Under the pieces are notes generated by a model. It made no database searches. It saw nothing but the letters and a program-made list of their open reading frames with translations, and was not told where the DNA came from. Source: an uncultured Bacillaceae bacterium (GTDB lineage Bacteria; Bacillota; Bacilli; Bacillales; Pradoshiaceae). Taken from it: a DNA stretch of 25,006 nt. The stretch lies in NCBI GenBank assembly GCA_904501845.1, contig CAJGCH010000008.1:1-25006 (forward strand). Reading direction: 5' to 3'. The translations under genes were made by a program, and so were the position numbers. This document shows positions 22,855 to 25,006 of the stretch, piece by piece. Position 1 is the first letter of the stretch, and each line of letters begins with the position of its first letter.

Positions 22855-22889
22855 GAAAAAGCCCGCCTTCCAATTTGGAAGACGGGCTT
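22855..22889 (-). terminator. Terminator of the cobalamin riboswitch expression platform
   Basis: On the minus strand, AAGCCCGTCTTCC pairs with GGAAGGCGGGCTT (one G-T pair) around AAATT, followed by TTTCTATG. It lies between the aptamer and btuF with no gene before it, so it is an attenuator rather than an end-of-gene terminator. Confidence 0.85.
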
Positions 22890-22987
22890 AATGAATGTGC
22901 AGTTAAAAAAATCCTGCCAAAATCAACATAAAGACAATTCATCTTTACTTGAGCCTATCCTTCTCCCACCGAAAAGTTAGTATTGCA

Positions 22988-23145
22988 TCCAAAAGCAGGT
23001 TTCCTGACTCAAGCTTCACTTTACTCTCACGCCTTCCCAAAAAGGTGGCTTCGTGATTTCATCAGCTATTACAGTAGCGGGGGCTGTCCCAGATTCTCAC
23101 TGGATTCCCTTTTACCTCGCTTAATAGCGAGCACTAATGGACGTT
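22988..23145 (-). ncRNA. Cobalamin (B12) riboswitch aptamer
   Basis: On the minus strand, the segment from about 23145 down to 22988 contains the conserved blocks of the class: GGGAATCCAGTGAGAATCTG, GGGACAGCCCCCGCTACTGT, and the B12 box GAGTCAGGAAACCTGC (near 22995-23010), preceded by the arm GCTCGCTATTAAGCGAG. About 100 nt further a strong terminator and then btuF follow, giving the standard layout for transcription attenuation by adenosylcobalamin. Exact 5' and 3' limits are approximate. Confidence 0.93.
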
Positions 23146-23159
23146 TCATATGTAATTAA

Positions 23160-23475
23160 AGTACCTATACTATATCACATAATGTTCGAAGCATGGAAGA
23201 TATTATTGAACCCAGTCTTTTATATCCAGACTCTCCAACCAACTCCATTCCACATTAAAAGTAATTATAGAACCTTTCAAAACAATGGAAATGAATTTAT
23301 AAACATTTTATGAATCAATAGTCTCATTTCTCTTTGAACATAATTCTCCATATCCATGCTTCTTTTTATTACTTTCTCCATCATTCGAGAGTCTAACTGC
23401 CTATTTTATACAGATTTAAATAGATAGTTGTCGAAATTCAGGTGGTTAACGCTTCCTCTTTCTATACCTTTAGCC
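23160..23475. other. AT-rich divergent intergenic region
   Basis: About 320 bp between the riboswitch and the glycosyltransferase promoter. I see no gene, repeat or RNA in it. The promoter of the B12 operon should lie at its left end (near 23165-23210), but no convincing -35/-10 pair stood out. Confidence 0.45.
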
Positions 23476-23478
23476 ACA

Positions 23479-23506
23479 TTGACTAAATTTAATATGAATC
23501 TATATT
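23479..23506 (+). promoter_or_regulatory. Probable sigma-A promoter of the glycosyltransferase
   Basis: -35 TTGACT (23479-23484), a 16-bp AT-rich spacer and -10 TATATT (23501-23506). It lies about 60 bp before the ribosome binding site of the gene. Confidence 0.5.
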
Positions 23507-23582
23507 ATTAGTTTTGTAACTATTTTTTAATATTGTTATATAAATGAAATTTTTACACTATTTGAATCAAAGGGGATTATTT

Positions 23583-24995
23583 ATGGAAATGCATATCGGT
23601 TTGATTGTCACATTAGTCATGTATGTCATCTTCTTTACTTTTCAGGCGCTATACATTTTCATTCCGCTTCTCACTGTTAAAGGCAAAAAGTTCTCGTCTA
23701 AAGGACATGCTTTTGAACAAGGAATTTCTGTCTTAATTCCAGCCTATAATGAAGAATCGGTCTTAAAAAATTGTATCCAAGCGCTTCTTCATGTTGACTA
23801 TCAAAAATATGAGGCTTTCATCATTAATGATGGTTCATCCGATCATTCGATGAAGGTGCTAAACTCTCTTTTGCAATTAAAAGAGTGCAAGAGAAATAAA
23901 GCGAATGTATTGGAGCATAAAGAAATCAAAGGAGTCTTTCAATCGTCACTGTTCCCATCCATATTTGTTATTGATAAAGAAAACGGCGGAAAGGCCGATT
24001 CCCTCAATGCAGGTATTGAATATGCAGCATATGAAAATATCATTACGCTTGATGCGGACAGTGCTTTAGATGTCCATTCTCTTCGAATCATAAATGAAGC
24101 GTTCGTAGATAAAGATGTAATTGCTGCAGGCGGAATGGTACATATTGGTCAGGCTTTCCACGGTGACTATACGAATCCAAAGCCGAAGTTCAACGTTAAT
24201 CACTTGATGAAATTCCAATTTATGCAGTACTTAGCTAACTTCTATCTTTACAAAATTACCCAAACTAAATTCAACGCTCTAGCCATCATATCAGGTGCCT
24301 TCGGGGTATTTAAACGCAGCGTTCTCTTAGAAGTTAAAGGATATCGTATTACCGTTGGCGAGGATATGGATATCACCATGAGGATTCAGCGATTGATCAA
24401 GACAAAATATCCGAATAAGAAAATCATTTTTATCCCGGAAGCTGTCTGCTATACAGAGGGACCTGAAACATTCCGCGACCTTTTCAAACAGCGCATTCGC
24501 TGGCAGAAGGCTTTCATCGATTGCATTATGATCTATGGTACATCGCTCTTCAGGAAGTTTGGATTTGGCGTTTCGGTCTTCCTATTAGTAGATGCTTTAA
24601 TGCTTGGTACCTTGACGGCCTTTCCGACATTGATTATTCCTTTCGTCATACTTCTGTCCGGTTCAGGTGCCATACTTGCCCTTATGCTCTTTCTCTTTTC
24701 CTTTAGCTTGGGGGTGTTTCAAAGCCTCGTGAGTCTGATTATTTCTCATAGACTTGGACACTCTTTCACGAAACGCGACCGGATCAGACTTGGCTATTTT
24801 GTTCCATTAGAGATTGTAAGCTATCGTTTTCTAGGTGTTATCTTTAATACTTTTGGGACAATTGCCTACTTTATCAATAAGAATAGCTGGAATAAAGTTC
24901 AGCGTGTCGGAAAACAGCACCAAACATACAGCGAAGAATTGGCTGGTTCCGATAATGTTATACCTATCACACAGAAAAGCAAAAAAACAAGCTAG
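23583..24995 (+). CDS. Processive family-2 glycosyltransferase, membrane-bound (IcaA/PgaC-like)
   Basis: Synthase that polymerises an extracellular polysaccharide while exporting it, 470 residues. One N-terminal membrane helix (about 5-30). The GT-A domain has ISVLIPAYNEE (48-58), NDGSSD (82-87), GGKADSLNAG (135-144), the DxD metal site DADS (157-160), the base region GED (259-261) and QRIRW (303-307), the signature of processive enzymes. Three or four C-terminal helices follow, then a polar tail. It resembles poly-N-acetylglucosamine or hyaluronan-type synthases; the polymer cannot be told. The start at 23583 was chosen because AAAGGGG lies 7 nt upstream; the ATG at 23544 has no ribosome binding site. 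A GAGGTG after the stop hints at a further gene beyond the window. Confidence 0.88.
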   Translation: MEMHIGLIVTLVMYVIFFTFQALYIFIPLLTVKGKKFSSKGHAFEQGISVLIPAYNEESVLKNCIQALLHVDYQKYEAFIINDGSSDHSMKVLNSLLQLKECKRNKANVLEHKEIKGVFQSSLFPSIFVIDKENGGKADSLNAGIEYAAYENIITLDADSALDVHSLRIINEAFVDKDVIAAGGMVHIGQAFHGDYTNPKPKFNVNHLMKFQFMQYLANFYLYKITQTKFNALAIISGAFGVFKRSVLLEVKGYRITVGEDMDITMRIQRLIKTKYPNKKIIFIPEAVCYTEGPETFRDLFKQRIRWQKAFIDCIMIYGTSLFRKFGFGVSVFLLVDALMLGTLTAFPTLIIPFVILLSGSGAILALMLFLFSFSLGVFQSLVSLIISHRLGHSFTKRDRIRLGYFVPLEIVSYRFLGVIFNTFGTIAYFINKNSWNKVQRVGKQHQTYSEELAGSDNVIPITQKSKKTS

Positions 24996-25006
24996 AGGTG
25001 CATGTA

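Overview
The window looks like chromosomal DNA of a Bacillaceae member (Bacillus or a close relative). The evidence is strong AGGAGG-type ribosome binding sites with many TTG and some CTG starts, Gram-positive lipoprotein signals, cre-like boxes, a Bacillus-type LexA box, rho-independent terminators after most units, and a palindromic repeat of a kind I associate with Bacillaceae genomes. I cannot name a species.

Layout. Bases 1-2085 hold the N-terminal 695 codons of a secreted type I pullulanase (minus strand, cut by the window edge), with two cre/LacI-type operators at its promoter. Next come a PfoR/EIIC-like membrane protein (2428-3456, minus) and a divergent pair encoding an amino-acid ABC binding lipoprotein and permease without an ATPase (3706-5243, plus). 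Two small genes (5359-5535 and 5706-5861, minus), a monofunctional proline dehydrogenase (6343-7314, minus) and a small zinc-ribbon-like membrane protein (7723-8022, plus) follow.

The core, 8045-18182, is a catabolic island for 4-hydroxyphenylacetate (homoprotocatechuate meta-cleavage). hpaB (minus) diverges from a LysR regulator. hpaG N-subunit, hpaG C-subunit and hpaF run on the plus strand. A GntR/FCD regulator, a DapA-like aldolase, hpaE, hpaD and hpaC form a minus-strand operon. HpaB/HpaC hydroxylate 4-HPA, HpaD opens the ring, HpaE oxidises the semialdehyde, and HpaF and HpaG isomerise and decarboxylate. The DapA-family enzyme probably does the final aldol cleavage. No HpaH hydratase and no class II HpaI is visible. 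The hpaG operon and the gntR operon share a nearly identical promoter/operator (tandem TCATATATGA), which points to one GntR regulon; hpaB has its own LysR-type palindrome and a cre-like box. A decayed IS1182-type element with a 122-bp palindromic repeat inside sits between the convergent hpaF and hpaC units.

Bases 18369-18848 encode a GNAT acetyltransferase behind a possible SOS box. Bases 18925-23150 form a vitamin B12 uptake operon: a cobalamin riboswitch with its terminator, then btuF, btuC, btuD and two tandem PduO-type adenosyltransferase paralogues. The first paralogue is broken by two frameshifts; the second is intact but lacks the usual N-terminal ATP motif. The window ends with a processive family-2 glycosyltransferase (23583-24995, plus).

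I see no phage, CRISPR, tRNA or rRNA. The most distinctive material is the rewired hpa island with its shared GntR operators and the unusual adenosyltransferase pair.
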